Of a stretch of DNA of 64,000 nt, positions 32,501 to 45,448 are shown one piece after another. A program made the translations under genes and the position numbers. Source of the DNA: Linyphia triangularis (taxonomy: Eukaryota; Arthropoda; Arachnida; Araneae; Linyphiidae); the NCBI GenBank assembly GCA_963978545.1, contig OZ021727.1, positions 60,152,487 to 60,216,486 on the forward strand. The letters run 5' to 3'. How positions within the stretch are numbered: position 1 is the stretch's first letter; every line of letters begins with the position of its first letter. A model generated the notes under the pieces. The model searched no databases, was not told the DNA's origin, and was given only the letters and a program-made list of their open reading frames with translations.

Positions 32501-35460
32501 CTGATGTAATAGCTGATGTTTAATAAATACAGCTAAAAATGGTTGAAATGGAAAAGCCAAACCTTATCCTTTAACGGGTTAGGGAGTTGAAATTACAAAG
32601 TGGGAAGTAAATCTTACATTCCTTAAGAAATACTTTGTTCAGACTCTGGTCATTACTTCAGGTAAAAAAATATTAAATGAAGTTTCTTTAACAAGTAATA
32701 TGCCTATTCTTAAAAAACTATAACAACAAGCTATTGGAGAATCATTTTGCTTCGAACCACTATTTTCATTGAATCGGAAAATTATTTCAAATTTGGATCT
32801 TGCTACGTATTTCACTGATGACATTTTCTCAATCGTAGGAGCCTGATAAACTAATTGACCAATCTTGCGACACATTGGAAAATAAAAGTTTCTACTTTTT
32901 TTATCAGCTTTAATCCCTTACGTAATAAAAATATTTTTAAGCATTTTTTAATTTCTATTACTTACTTTAATATATTACGATTATTAAACAGAAGTTTAAT
33001 AGTTTATGAAGGAGTTCATAAAGTGTAAAATTGTTTCATTTCAGACAACTATAGAAAAAACTGTGTAAATTTATAGTTATGATTATAGTTATTAATCTGA
33101 TCACGGTGGAGTTATAAATTCCTATATTTAATTTTTGGCATAAAATTTGCATTTTCCGAAATAAAAATAATTCATATTTCCAGGGAAAATTAGGGTATCT
33201 ATTGTTCATTGGACTATGATAGTTTAGAAACCATATTTGATATAAAAAAAACTAGAATAAAAACAGAAAGCAGAAAATTTTAAATATTTTTTCACAGTAG
33301 GGAGTAAAAAACAGCTTTATAAAATGTGTGCTTTGTAGTTTTTGAAGAGGAATGGTTTAACACTTACCCTTCCTAATATTATCATAGCTTTTAGTGTGAA
33401 CTCATATATCTGTTTCCTTGCAGTTTTAGGCTGTAGTGATAAGATGTTATCAAAGAAAATTTCAAGAACATTTGTTTTCATGACATTACGCCAAACAGAT
33501 ATGTTAAAAAATAATTATAGTCTCTTTAAATTGCTATCTCAAAACAATTTAATATTGACTATTATTTTGTTTTCTATTATGTTGGTTCATGATGTTTTCA
33601 TTACTACTAGATTTAAACCAGGTTTTGTCATGGACATAGCTTGTAATTGGTTCAGGAAAAATAATTTTCAAAAGACTATTTAAATACTTTTCTAGTTTTA
33701 TTACTGTGTAGTTAAAACCAATAACCAATATCATGTTCCCTCTATATTTCTGAATATAACACACAATTACTATAAAAAAAGTTGTGTAGAAGAAAAATAT
33801 TATCAGTCCGTCGTTAATAAATATTATCAGTGTTATCTCAACTCTACCACAACGCAACATCATTCTATTTTCCATTTTTGTAAATGGTTCAGCTTAACTT
33901 GAACACCGAATATTTCGTTCCCGTTTACCATAAAACGAAGAAGAATGAGTTCAGTACGAAAAAGTACCCAGTTTTAAGGGGACAGTATGTACATTTTTGA
34001 AACTGCTTTTTCCGTCACTGAAGTAAATCGGAGCAGTTATTTCTACGATAGTAGGAGAAGGTATATAACTGCAACAAAAAACTGAGTTCTGCAAGGGTAA
34101 TGTTTCCGAAGTTATTTACTTTCTAGAAACATGTGTTAAAAGCATTTTTTTTTAGTTTAAAAAAAAGAGAAACAAATCTCGGAAACTTTGAAATACATAC
34201 TACTGATATGTATATATAAATACATATTACTGAACATATTTGAAACAATTTACTGTAACTGTGATGCAAGATAATTCCTTCATATTCCTTTCAGAACCTC
34301 ATTTTTAGTATTTTCATTTCAAAATAAACACAACTGTTCAGAAGAAAATGTATAAGAAATTGAAAATGCAGTTTAAATAAATTAAGATTCATCCTAGATG
34401 GGAAAGTATGAGGAATCTATTCAACACTACTAAAAAACCAACACACAGCATTGGATAATTTTAGTAGATATGTTCTTGGTGTCCTAATAGATTAATAAAC
34501 ATTTTAATGTAACAATTTTAACTCAAATTATTAGCAGTTGAAAATATAAAAAAATATTTCATATATTTGTAAAATACATTTGGTTCAAAATTTATGTATT
34601 CAAATTCTGAATCTCTATAAAGTAAATATTTTTTATTAAACATAAGTTTATAATTATATATGATTAGCTATAGTTACTTATAGTTTTTCAGCAATTTTTA
34701 TGCCTTTTCTATAAAACTAAACTTGTTATAATAATATAACTATTATGTGTAGTATATAATATTAAATTAAATTGTAATGTTTTAGTAAGAGTCATACTTA
34801 TCAAATTTTTGTTGCTGCTAACATTTTAAGAGGAGGTACTTTCTGGCACATTTTAGGTGCAATCCACAATAACTGTTAATTTTAGGAAATTAAAAATATT
34901 TATATTTGATTTATCTTAGGAATACTCTTTGAAAAAATACGATATAAAAATAAGTCAAACTTATGTACTGAATAATTAATTAGTGATGTATTGGTGAAGT
35001 GTCACTCAATCGTGGACCTTGATTTAACGTACTATGACTACAAGTATACATATTTTCCTATACGTAGAATAGATATTAAATGTACATAGAATACACATAG
35101 GATTTACATTTTCAAGTACATTTTTCGTATTCTATTGTGCTATGAGATATGTGCTACTCTTACACTGTTCTAAAGTATTACCCAACTTCTGAAATTTAAT
35201 TATTAGTCATGCATTTGATGACATAAATTTTTTTTATTAATTTTGTAAAATATCAAGAAGTAATATTATCTACAAATAAAATTATTCACAACCAAATTTA
35301 TTAGTATCACAAATTATATCAGGAACATTTATAACAGTAGTATTCAAGAAAAACAATTAGACGTTGGTAAAAACCGCTAAGTAAAAGACTCAGCCGGTGT
35401 TAAGTTTAAAAAAAAAACCTTCTAATGTTTACCACAAAGCTGCCGAGTTTAATTTCTTTG
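29584..35460. other. Long AT-rich stretch, no gene; local duplications
   Basis: Apart from the duplicated blocks at 30.17-31.18 kb, nothing is recognisable. Many short open frames here (for example 30371-30616 and 33342-33683) are low-complexity and have no family signature. The region may be intron of the gene starting at 47.4 kb. Confidence 0.5.
30175..31180. repeat. Interleaved duplication, A ... B A' B'
   Basis: Block A (ACTTTCAAACAAGAATCTAA to TTTTCAAGCGTAT) occurs at about 30178-30272 and 30905-31010. Block B (AATATTAATACTAATTATAA, GTAGCGCCAGATATTGTCCC, TTGCAATAGAAAAAAAGTTA) occurs at about 30768-30900 and 31038-31175. Thus B and A' lie side by side and B follows again. Confidence 0.8.
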
Positions 35461-35473
35461 GGTACTTGTACAC

Positions 35474-35692
35474 AATGAACTGAATTGGGATTATTGGGAG
35501 GATCATTCATAGGCATTCTGCACGTGGCAGGCTAAAGTTTTCTTAAAATAATCGCATTTTATGTATTTTTGAGCTACTTTGTACCCATTGCGATGAAGTG
35601 AGATTAAATCTAAAAAACACTCTAGTTTGCTAAGTACTGATTACCTATGGAGGGATGACTCCCAATAATCCCAATTTAATTCAATATGAATA
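35474..35692. repeat. Inverted repeat (hairpin), stem about 35-40 bp
   Basis: AATTGGGATTATTGGGAGGA followed by TCATAGG at about 35482-35513 is inverted at about 35645-35685 (CCTATGGAGGGATGACTCCC, then AATAATCCCAATT). About 130 bp separate the arms. It could be a small foldback MITE. Confidence 0.65.
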
Positions 35693-37840
35693 ATCCTCCA
35701 ATGATATAAAAAGGCGGCCGATTGGATTCGATTCCGTAAACTTTTTGGATGCCAATTGAAGTGCCGTTTTTTTTTTTTTTTTTTTTTCTTAACTAGAAGA
35801 TGTGTTTTATTAGATATAAATCCCATTCATACGTTTCTTATGCTTAATATAATAATTTTAACGCAAAAAAAGGTGTAAGCACCAAAAACATTAGATTCAC
35901 ATACGACTCGTTTTATTAAGAGAGAAAATATATATTATGATGCAGAATTATAGATATAATTAGATTTGGAATCAAAATACGATTTTTTCCTTTATTTTGA
36001 AAGATCCTTTTTACCATTTCATGAAAAGGTTAAACTACTTAAAAGGTTAAAGAATTAAAACTACTACTACTTTTAAGTTGAGTTCAAAAGCATACATATA
36101 CATTTTAAAAATAAGTAAAAATAAATAGTAAGCTTGGCATTTTGAAAACTACTTTGAGTACTTTTTTCATACATAAAGTAATTGAGGATTACCCTCTTTA
36201 AAAACGAAAAGATATAAAAAATTTGTTTTAAGACAACTTTCTCTTTAAGTTCGAAAAATTAAATGTTTCACCTTTTGAGTGAAATTTAAGTAAACCTCAG
36301 TTGTGTACAGACATTAAGGTGGCAGGCTGGTGATGCGAAGGTACGTGGCTCAAAATTAACCCAGCACTTTGATTTGTTAAAACTTTATTGCAAAATTAGA
36401 GTGGTTTTCTTAGTAAAAGTTAGAACACGTATTTTCAGAGCTTTGATAAGTATACGATTTAATTGAAAAATAAGTAACATTTACTTATTTTTAGCTATGT
36501 TCTTTTAAAAGTTCGAAATTCAAGTATCAAATGCATTTCTTGAAATTGAGCATCAGTAGAAAAATATACAAGTATTCGTTGATTCGTTTTAATCGTTAAT
36601 CAACAGATGGCCCTTTTGAATGAAAACTTAAGGGAAAATGCGGTCTGAGCATGTTGCAAAAACTACTTAACGATTCTTCAATTGCATCATATTTTTGCTG
36701 GAAATGGTTGTTTGAAAACATCGTTTTATATTTTGTGTTACATGTTCATAGCATGTTTAATAGTTTATTCAATTAGAAGCTGTAACTATTTTTTAAACTT
36801 TATGGGAAAATATTCTCTAGTTTCCCAAGTAGTATGCAGCAAACGATGCATTTCTATCTTTATTTTTAATTCATTTTTGAAAACCATCAGTCCATTTTTG
36901 ACATGTACATGACACACCACTTGCAAAGATTTATTGTGACTAAACTTAATAGCAAGTCTGGTTGGACGCAAATAGCTTAAGAGAAATAACTTTCCAAAAT
37001 AAATACACACATTCTACTTCTGAATCAGTGGAAATATAATTTTTATTTTTATACAATCTGAATTTTTTCCACTTAAAGTTTTTAATTTGTCACCTAATAG
37101 TTCAATATAAAAGTGATCTAGATGTTTTTAAAATCTAGTAATCACTAAGTCACCAAACAATAACTTATTTTTAAGGACATAAAAGTTTAATCTAAGAACG
37201 AACCCCTTGAATTCGATTCTAAACAACATTACTTCATGAAAGTAACGTAATCTCATGAACTTCTGATAAATAGAAAAAAATAAATTATTTGGTATCATCG
37301 TTTCAACTATTGTATTGTCATGAGAAATTAAGTTTCAAAAGACGACCCTCGGATTTTCATTTTTGATTCTAAGCAACAGTGTTTCATTTAAATCTAGATT
37401 ATTTTTTAAATTTCTCGAAGAACATTTCTGAGAAATAATAATTTTTACGATGGTTTGTTAATTTCATTTTATTATTATGTAAAATATGTAAATGTGAAAA
37501 ATTAATTTAAATTTGAACTTTTATTAAATTTCAATTATTTTTTGCTAAATTTGCAAAATGAGCAAATATTTAATTATTGATAATAATTATCAAAATATTT
37601 AAATTTGAAAGCTCTAATTAAATTAACAATTTTTAATCGATTAATAAAGTTTGATAAAACTTAAAATATTTGATGAAATTACAAAAGTTAGATATTATTA
37701 AGTACGATAAGTAAGTTTGATATTAAGTACCATATTATTTTATAATTGCCACTCCATTCACTTTTGTAATTATTAGAGTATTAACAATAATTATTTTATT
37801 TGGGAATCGGTGAATGGAAAAATAAAAATCAGTTATCACT
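35693..37840. other. No gene recognised
   Basis: AT-rich, including a T21-like tract near 35767-35787. Opposing open frames at 36682-36912 and 36786-37010 are shadows of each other and match no family. Confidence 0.5.
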
Positions 37841-37962
37841 AGGGCTTTGATACCCGCCTTTTGGGACTGTTCTGTAAGAATCAGCGAATGTCTGGGGAAA
37901 CAGCAATGGGAGAGGGGTAGTCATTTCCGCCCTGAAAGACGCGCAGAAAGGATGTGGAGAGC

Positions 37963-38280
37963 TTAGGTTTCATGCAAAGTGTTAATTTCTGAGGAAAATA
38001 TGTGACTTAAGGTCCAAGGTATGCAGAGGTTGACAAGTTCCGTAAACGCTTGCCAGCCAAAGAGTAAAAACCTTTTAGGCGGAGTTGCGTGAAAGAAACA
38101 GCCATTTTGATGAAGAATTTCAATGTAATGGCCTTCCTGAAACCAATGGTGGTAAAACTGAGTTATTACAAACTCACGCACCACCAAAAATCTGACAATT
38201 TGTACTCCTTCATCCTCCCTCACCTTCACGAATCTTGGACCAGGGCGACCAGAGATAAATCCCTTGATAGAAACTGCCAT
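37963..38280 (-). CDS. Weak coding candidate in a GC-richer island, unrecognised
   Basis: From about 37850 to 38400 composition rises above the AT-rich flanks. On the minus strand a 105-codon frame starts ATGGCAGTTTCTATC at 38280 (segments: KGFISGRPGPRFVKVRED, REFVITQFYHHWFQEGHYIE, GCFFHATPPKRFLLFGWQAF). It also contains a good donor-like site (GTGAAG|GTGAGG, about 38223) and an acceptor-like site (TTGGTTTCAG, about 38135). It could therefore be exon pieces or an old transposon fragment. I do not recognise the peptide. Confidence 0.2.
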   Translation of the reverse strand: MAVSIKGFISGRPGPRFVKVREDEGVQIVRFLVVREFVITQFYHHWFQEGHYIEILHQNGCFFHATPPKRFLLFGWQAFTELVNLCIPWTLSHIFSSEINTLHET

Positions 38281-38399
38281 GAGAAGTTACTATGCCAACT
38301 GCCTGCAGCTCTCTACGAACGTAAGTCCTTAGCATTCCAATTTGTCGTCTTAAGGGAGTCCGGAACAATTACTAGATTTTAATCTTAATGATTTAAACT

Positions 38400-40367
38400 T
38401 TACTTGAAGCCAAAATGATACTTGGCCCGAACGTTAATAGTTAACTTCTCTGCTTTGAGATCAGTGCACTGCACATTTGTAAACTTATTTTAATTAAGGT
38501 TAGGAAATAATGTTAATAATAATAATAATGTTAATCTTACTAGTTTAGTTTGTACCCATAAATATATATTAGTTCACATCATATTGGATTGACATTCTAT
38601 TTTGTACTCTCTGTACTGAGTCGTATTGCTTAATGGAAATGCTAACTTTCATGTTATTTTATTAACCAAGAATTTTATTTTAATAAAAATTAACTATCGT
38701 TTTTGAAGTTGAGTTTTAATTAGGTTTCGAGGAGTTATTATCAACTTTAGTCAATCTGGGATTTTGTTTACAGGAATTTTAGGTAAACGAGTTGATTAGT
38801 TTAGAAAGGTGAATCGCTCAGGTGAATTTTGAAATAATTAATTATTTAATGTTAGCGTATTTCGATTAACGTAGCGTGTTTAAAGTTTTTTTTTTCTTCT
38901 TTTTTTTCTAAATGAACCTTGTCCACCTTAGGTAGAATGGCAGCATGCAATATTACTTGCACACCGCAAGTACGATTTTAGCCGCTTCGCGGCCATGAAT
39001 CATTTTAAAAGTAATTAAACTAGCTTTAACTATTTTTGAGTATTTTCTTAACTTTGGTCGAGGGTTGAAAGAGAGGCCATTATATCACACTTAAAATGTT
39101 TTATTAAATTAAGTTCATAAAGTTTGACATTTTTATTTTAATTTGAAATTTTCATTAAATTTGAAACATTTTATTAAATTAAAAAAATTTATAAAACTGT
39201 TTGCAATTTTGAAATTTTTATTTTTGCACTTCTCCATTATGAACACCACAACTTAGTTAAAATACTTTTAGGAATTTATCTAGGAATATTACAGGCGCTA
39301 TACACTACACTTTGTAACGAACATTTATTCCTGGTCAATACATGCAACACATACACCTCACGCAATTCTTGAACTGTATCGGAACCATGACATCGTGAAA
39401 AGTTTCCCTAGTTGAATGGGAAGAGCCTCAACTAATTACTCTTCCGGAAGATTAGAAATTTTCAAATACGGGTGTTCTCAACATTTGCGTAACCTTTAGG
39501 GAACCAGGATTCATTCCGTGGTGAAATTAATTCATGTATCTGGAGCTTCACGATAAGTTACTGTATCCATGAAATAAATAGGACGACTCAGTGTGATGTT
39601 TTAATCATGAAACATCTGAAATCTTTTAAAAGGAAACTGAAGAGAAATCTACTTTACTATAGTTTGGCAATGCATTGCTACTTGTACAAAAAAACAAAAC
39701 TAACATTTGGTTGTTGAAACGGTTTATTAATTCTCAGATTGATCACATAGAGTGTTTTGAGAAATATCTGTTGCTATTTTTTTTTCACTTATAGTATTTT
39801 TTACTTTCCGCATAAGTATACATAGGGTCCTGAAAGTGTAGTTTTCAGTCAAAAAAAAATTCGCATTTTTTTTTGCATTTCTCCACGTTTTGGAACAACC
39901 TGATTTCAAAAAGAGATCTAGAAAAAATGTCTGTGTGAATGTGGCCAGCATAACTCCCGAAAAAATTGACCTACGTTGTTCAAATTTGGTGTGAGGATTG
40001 GTGATGGCAAGAGGGTCTACCATTAAAGTTTTCGTCAAAATCGCGCATGCACGTAGGGTAACAGCCTTCGAATCAATAATTGCTAAAAAAAAACAACTTT
40101 AACGATTTTGTTCAAAATCACTGTGGTAATGCCTCTTAAGGTGTTCTGAACATCCTAACCTCTGAAATAACAGTAAAAATGATTTAATGGTGCAAAAAGT
40201 TGAAAAACGAATGCCTTTAAACTTGAGTTCTCTTTCCTTGAGCATACCTCATCAACGATCGTTTTTTCTTCTCCTCACAGTTTTACTTACAAAATAATAA
40301 TTATCGTTACAATATAAGAATTATCAGTAAGTATATATCACCAAAATCATCATTTTGGAGGAGTGTT

Positions 40368-40403
<36 letters not shown>

Positions 40404-40735
40404 TTTGTAAAGTCCTATACAAGTATTACCCCAAAAAATTTCACCAAACTGTTCATTTTTACTAAATGAATGATGAAAATATAAGTACGGTAGATGACAC
40501 AAATCCAAGTCACTATTATAGAGTAATTGAAAGTTGTGTGATGTTTCACACCCCTAGTTTAATGTGTGATGTTGTTCTTTAGACTAGAGATATTATTATT
40601 ATTATTATTTTTATCTCAACACAAGGTCGATTTTTATTTTATTTTTTGTTCGAAGACAAAGAACATTTACCTTACTTAGGGAAAACTTTATAAAATAACT
40701 GAATTGTATATCAAAAACTGTTTGATTATAATTGA
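38400..40735. other. No gene recognised; minor repeats
   Basis: Around 38980, AGCCGCTTCGCGGC forms a small GC hairpin within AT-rich DNA. At about 40366-40404 a poly(T) run is followed by (TTA)n, which could be the tail of an old minus-strand retroposed copy. No coding frame is supported. Confidence 0.4.
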
Positions 40736-40879
40736 CTAGCTGAAGACCCGTGCTTCGCTACGAAATTTTAACATGTGCAATATTTTAGCTAGCTGTGAGG
40801 CCTTGAGTAGCGAAAATCTGTCATTCGTGTATAGGTCCCAGTTTTTGGCGTTTAGCTCGCAGGAAGGTTCCTCGCTACG

Positions 40880-41045
40880 CAAAATCGAGTTCGCTTAGTT
40901 CGCTGAAAAGTTCATTGACACATAAACATAGGCTTACTTCACTCGTTGAAAGGTTCATTGCTATACAAGCATAGGCTCGCTTCGCTCGCTGATAGATTCA
41001 TTGCTGAGTAAGCATAAGCTTGCTTCACTCACTAATATCTAACTG
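40880..41045. repeat. GC-skewed microrepeats in Helitron copy A
   Basis: At least four imperfect units resemble GCTCGCTTCGCTCGCTGA followed by AAGGTTCATTGCTA. The same units, inverted, occur near the 3' end of the copy at 63.5-63.9 kb. They stand out as CpG-containing islands in AT-rich DNA. Confidence 0.75.
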
Positions 41046-41164
41046 CTACGTAAAGCCTTAATATTGGAAGTTTCTCCTTTGTCGAGAAAAAAAAAATTCC
41101 CCGTTAATACAATAATCTAACACTCCTTTAAGATTATTTTAATACGTGTTTGTGGAAAGCAAAA

Positions 41165-42150
41165 TTAGAGGCCAACACTACTTATGTTGAAACTTTCAGA
41201 GCTGTAACCCAATTAGACATCGTTTTGTAAAATATTAATTAATTAATTAATTAATTAAAAAATAAATTAATTAAAAAGAAACTAAATAAATTTTTAAATT
41301 ATGTTTTTAAAAGTCCAATTAGAAAGCCAAAACTATTTATGTTGAAAATTTCAGAGCTGTAACCCTACTAGTAGTCGTTTTGTAAAATGTTTATTAATAA
41401 ATTAACAAAATTAATTAAAAAAGAACAAAATAAAAATTTTGAATTCTGTTTTTTAAAAGTCCAATTAAAAGGCCAAAACTACTTATGTTGAACATTTCAG
41501 AGCTGTAGCCCTGTTAGAAATCGTGGTACTTACGTATTAACGCAACCAAGCCAAAATTCGCATAAATCGCCAAATTTGGCGACCCTACTTACGGCAACCA
41601 AAATTCGCAAAAATCGCCAAATTTGGCGACCCTACTTACGGCAGCCCTACGTGTTAAACTTGGTTTTCGTAAAGAAATTATTTTGCTTACTGGTTAAATT
41701 GAATGCCGTCAAATCGCGCCAACCTGGTTGCGATAATACGTAAGTACCGAAATTGTTTTGTAACAAATTTATTAATTAATTAAAAAAATTAATTTAAAAA
41801 CAAACTAAATAAAAATTTAAAATTCTATTTTTCAAAAGTCCAATCAGAAGGCCAAAACTACTTATGTTCAATGTTTCAGAGCTGCAGCTCTGTTAGAAGT
41901 CATTTTGTAAAAAAATGTGTTAATTAATGAAGAAAATTATTTAAAAAAAAAAACTAATACATATTTAAAAAAAAAAAAAAAAAAAAAAACTATTATTAAA
42001 AGGCAAAAACTACTCATGTGGAAAATTTCGGAGTTCTGTTTGGAATCGCTTTGTAAAAAAAAAAAAAAGAACTAATTAAAATTCTAACATTATGTTTGTC
42101 ATGTATACAATTAGAAGGCCAAAACTACTTATGCTGAAAATTTCAGAGCT
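41165..42150. repeat. Tandem array of six 117-155-bp units in Helitron copy A
   Basis: The core GGCCAAAACTACTTATGTTG, then AAATTTCAGAGCTGTA and a GTCGTTTTGTAAAA block, begins at about 41171, 41327, 41471, 41850, 42000 and 42117. Units are separated by TTAATTAATTAA-type linkers. The gap between the third and fourth is enlarged by the MITE at 41525-41748. Confidence 0.85.
41525..41748. mobile_element. hAT-type MITE inserted in the Helitron array
   Basis: The 224-bp insert starts GGTACTTACGTATTAACGCA and ends GCGATAATACGTAAGTACC, an inverted repeat. It is flanked by GAAATCGT (41517-41524) and GAAATTGT (41749-41756), an 8-bp target duplication with one mismatch, as expected for hAT. It contains a 43-bp direct repeat around AATCGCCAAATTTGGCGACC (about 41557-41645). 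The uninterrupted unit in neighbouring repeats supplies the empty site. Confidence 0.85.
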
Positions 42151-42230
42151 CTACTCCAATTTTAAGTAGGTTTCTATGCATCCACAGAGCCGCAGACAGA
42201 CAGACACACAGCTTGTTTTATTGTTATCGA

Positions 42231-45200
42231 TAGTTGTTAATCACTTGTTACACTATCTCAAAGTTAAATTTTAAAATAGAGATAAACTTATAGACATTAT
42301 TGAAAAAAGTAATTTGAATCTATCAGCAAATATAGTTAACAGTTGGATGAATGGTACTAAGATAGTCCATCTCAAAAGTTTTAGCACAGATGAAATATAT
42401 ATAGCGATACAAATAAGACAATTGCTTTTACATAAAACAACATTTTAAATCAAACACTATATGCAAAATTTAAAAAATACTACATTGCTTAGTTAAAATT
42501 ACAATTCAAAACATACAAAAATTGCGAAGTACAAATACAGGAAGGTAAGTTATTGTTGCTGCAAGTCAAGGTTTTGAGGATTTCAAAGTTGAGGGTTGAT
42601 ATATAATAAATATATATATATATATAAATATAGTTTAATAATTTCAAAAGATTGTTTTTTAAAAGCTATGGAACATTTACATTAAGCAATTTTTTATCAC
42701 TAATTATTAATAAAACAATTTTTAAATTTCTTAAATAGAGACACATATTTATTCGTTTTCATAAAATTTATCGTAGTTGGAACCTTTCCCTCTCAGAAAA
42801 GTTTTCTTTCCATTTTGAAGTTAGGTTTCCAATATTTTAGCTAAATATAAAAAAAGCCTACTTTTAAGAACCGTATACTATATTTCATTTGATATTAATT
42901 TAAGTTTAATTGAATTAAATAAGAATCAATATAAACAAATTTCAATATTTATTTTATCTGTTCAAACTGTTGAAAACATAGGTAAATAACTTTTAGATAT
43001 TGTGAAACATTGGCGCAGTATAGCTTTCATTAATGTCTTTTTGCACCAAAAAAAATAATAATAACCAGGCAACAGAATTGTGTTCGAAACCACAATATGA
43101 TTACAAAAAATATGGCTTCATAAGTCACAGAGAAATTTATCAACATTTCAGAAAGACACATATTAAATATTATATTATAGGTTATAACCTTATATAAAAA
43201 AAATATAAGCGAATGTCCATAACGATGGAATTTCATGGGGATGGGAATATTTATATAAAACATTTGATCATTCTAAAGCAATGTGTTGATTTAATAAGTT
43301 TGTATTTGTTTGCAATGTTCCATTACGTTGAAAATAATACAAAAAGTTTCAAAAAATAAGTTTTATTAATTGAATAAATTTTTTTAATTCCCCTTAGGTT
43401 AGTAAATCATATAAGAAATAAACGTAACGTAATTAGCATAATTAGCTCATTTTATCAATGTTAGTGCCATAACATAACGGTTTTATATTTGTCAATTTTA
43501 TTATCAACTATTATGTATGTTAATGTTTCTTTACGACCTTAATTGGACTACGTATAAAGTTGGCGCATCTTCAACTTTGTTAATTACTCTACATTTTACT
43601 AATTTTGTGCTTCTTTGTTAATCATGACATAATAAATTTAAGTAATTTTTGGGTGGTTTTTGACTAATATCTGTAAATCTCTGAAGCTCGATTCTGTTTG
43701 CTTGCTTTCATGGAGGTGACCTTATAAATATGCGGGTGACCTTAAAAATAGGCGGGTGAATACAGTTAAGGGCTTTTTTTAATAAATAACTCCTATTTTA
43801 TATTTAGGGTAAGTGAAGTATTCTCGTTGGAATGGAAGTTACGAATTTGGGATGTGTTTTGATATTTTTTAATCAGAGCTAAATTTACTTTATAAATATC
43901 CATTCTGTCTACCTAGGAAAAAAATCTGCAACAGGCATATAAAAAATCGCAAACAAATTATTTTAGTGTAAACGCAATATTCTATGATTTTTAGAGCTAA
44001 AGATACAGCGATCGTTTGAGTTTTTTGTGGGAAGTATACCGATTCGCCCATTCCATTCCGTAATAAAAAGTGCGTAATATTTAGTGCTTATTCAGTTTAC
44101 ACTTACAAAAAAAAAAATATTTTTATTTAACTCCGATTTTATTTGACTTATTTATAGTTAATCGTAGAAATGTTTTTTCTTTTCTTTTCTTTCATGCGTG
44201 CGCCTAAGCTGTAGAGGTGGATAGTAGTAATGTAATATGCAATGTACCAACAAAAGTATTTAGCCAGTACCTTTTAATTTATACTCTAAAATCTATTGAA
44301 ATAAATATTTTTCTATGTATAGCGAAGTTAACAAGTATTATCCAAAAAGATTGCGTGTAATACCCTGGATTTACAAATTCAAAAGAGAAAAATATATACA
44401 GGCCATAACGAAACAGCATTGTTTTCATACGTAAAGGCATCGTATGAATGCTTTTGTAATTTCGTGGCTTTGATACTTTGAAAGAACGCTTATATGCTTG
44501 ACAGTTAATGTTTACAAACACTTATTCTTAGAAACGCGTAGTAAATTTTTTGGAACTTCTTATATCTGTTAGTGACTTATTTCTCATTTCTGAAAGTAAA
44601 ATAGGGGACTTCATAAGAGTAATCTCATCGGGTAGCGCATTGCTACGCTTACAAAAATAAAAATGGTGTGGCAAAGTACTTCAGAGGTCACACTGTAAAT
44701 AATAAAAGCTTGAGAGTTGTATGTCTTATACAGATTATGCGTCTTATGCCATTGTATTCTACAATAATTTTGTTACTTAATTTTTAATTTAATAAACTCA
44801 CGTCATATATTCTTCATATTCATTAGTGGATTAACGCAATGAATAACATTGGCGTGTGTCTTGGTGTCCTGCTTAATAAATTTTGCCAAAAAGCATTAAT
44901 GTACGTTTCTCTCTATCATGCCAGTAAGATACATACAATTTTCCAGAGTTGGTAAAATGAACTGGCAAGTACGGATAATTTGGATTATAAAACGCAACAG
45001 ATAATAAAGCACACTCATGACGTTTTCACTTACGAAACTCTTTGACGATTAAAAAAGTAAAGAGTTGTGAAAAATAGACTGCGGAACTTATTGTAATATC
45101 AAAAGAGAAACAATACTTTGCTATGCGTATGAAATTTGTTTGCATACCAAATCCATCGATAGGATTTCGTACTTCTGATATACATAACATTGTGATCTTT

Positions 45201-45383
45201 TAATTGGTCTACATTTGCAAACATTCATACTTTCTAAACAACAAAGAACAGTTTATTTGAGTATTATGGCGTACTTAAACTGACTGCTAAAGCCCGCCCG
45301 TTTACATTTTTATGCTTCAGTCTGACATGATTTAATTAGCTCGCATGAAGTTAAAATAAATGTATTTCTAAACTAGGCATTCT

Positions 45384-45385
<2 letters not shown>
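42231..45385. other. No gene; degenerate copy of the long repeat
   Basis: At about 42690-42885 a decayed minus-orientation piece of the 6.7-kb repeat is recognisable (TTTTCTTTCCATTTTGA and AGAACCGTATACTAT). At 43716-43765, GCGGGTGACCTTA-like units repeat. The rest is AT-rich without coding signal. Confidence 0.45.

Positions 45386-45444
<59 letters not shown>
45386..45444. repeat. (TA)n microsatellite, about 29 units
   Basis: An uninterrupted 59-bp TA run. Confidence 0.95.

Positions 45445-45448
<4 letters not shown>

Larger units (their letters stand above)
40736..42230 (-). mobile_element. Helitron of a second family, built on tandem units, copy A
   Basis: On the minus strand it starts TCGATAACAATAAAACAAGC at 42230, preceded by A, and continues GTGTGTCTGTCTGTCTG. 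It ends CGAAGCACGGGTCTTCAGCTAG at 40736 (in pieces GAAGCACGGGTC and CAGCTAG) followed by T. These are Helitron termini: 5' TC, 3' CTAG in front of T. The interior has six tandem units and a CG-rich microrepeat zone, and no coding capacity. The copy at 62.8-64.0 kb belongs to the same family. Confidence 0.8.

Noticed and set aside
33342..33875. Overlapping open frames with hydrophobic runs resembling membrane segments
   Set aside because: AT-rich DNA translates to Phe/Ile/Leu-rich peptides by chance. Both strands are open and no family is recognisable.
33980..34010. TTAAGGGGACAGTATGTAC, resembling the Kolobok end at 49254
   Set aside because: No matching inverted end with TTAA was found nearby, so a single 15-bp similarity was not called.
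40890..41045. Regularly spaced repeats that could suggest a CRISPR-like array (also 41165-42150)
   Set aside because: Units are imperfect, adjacent tandem repeats inside Helitrons of a eukaryotic genome, without unique spacers or cas genes.
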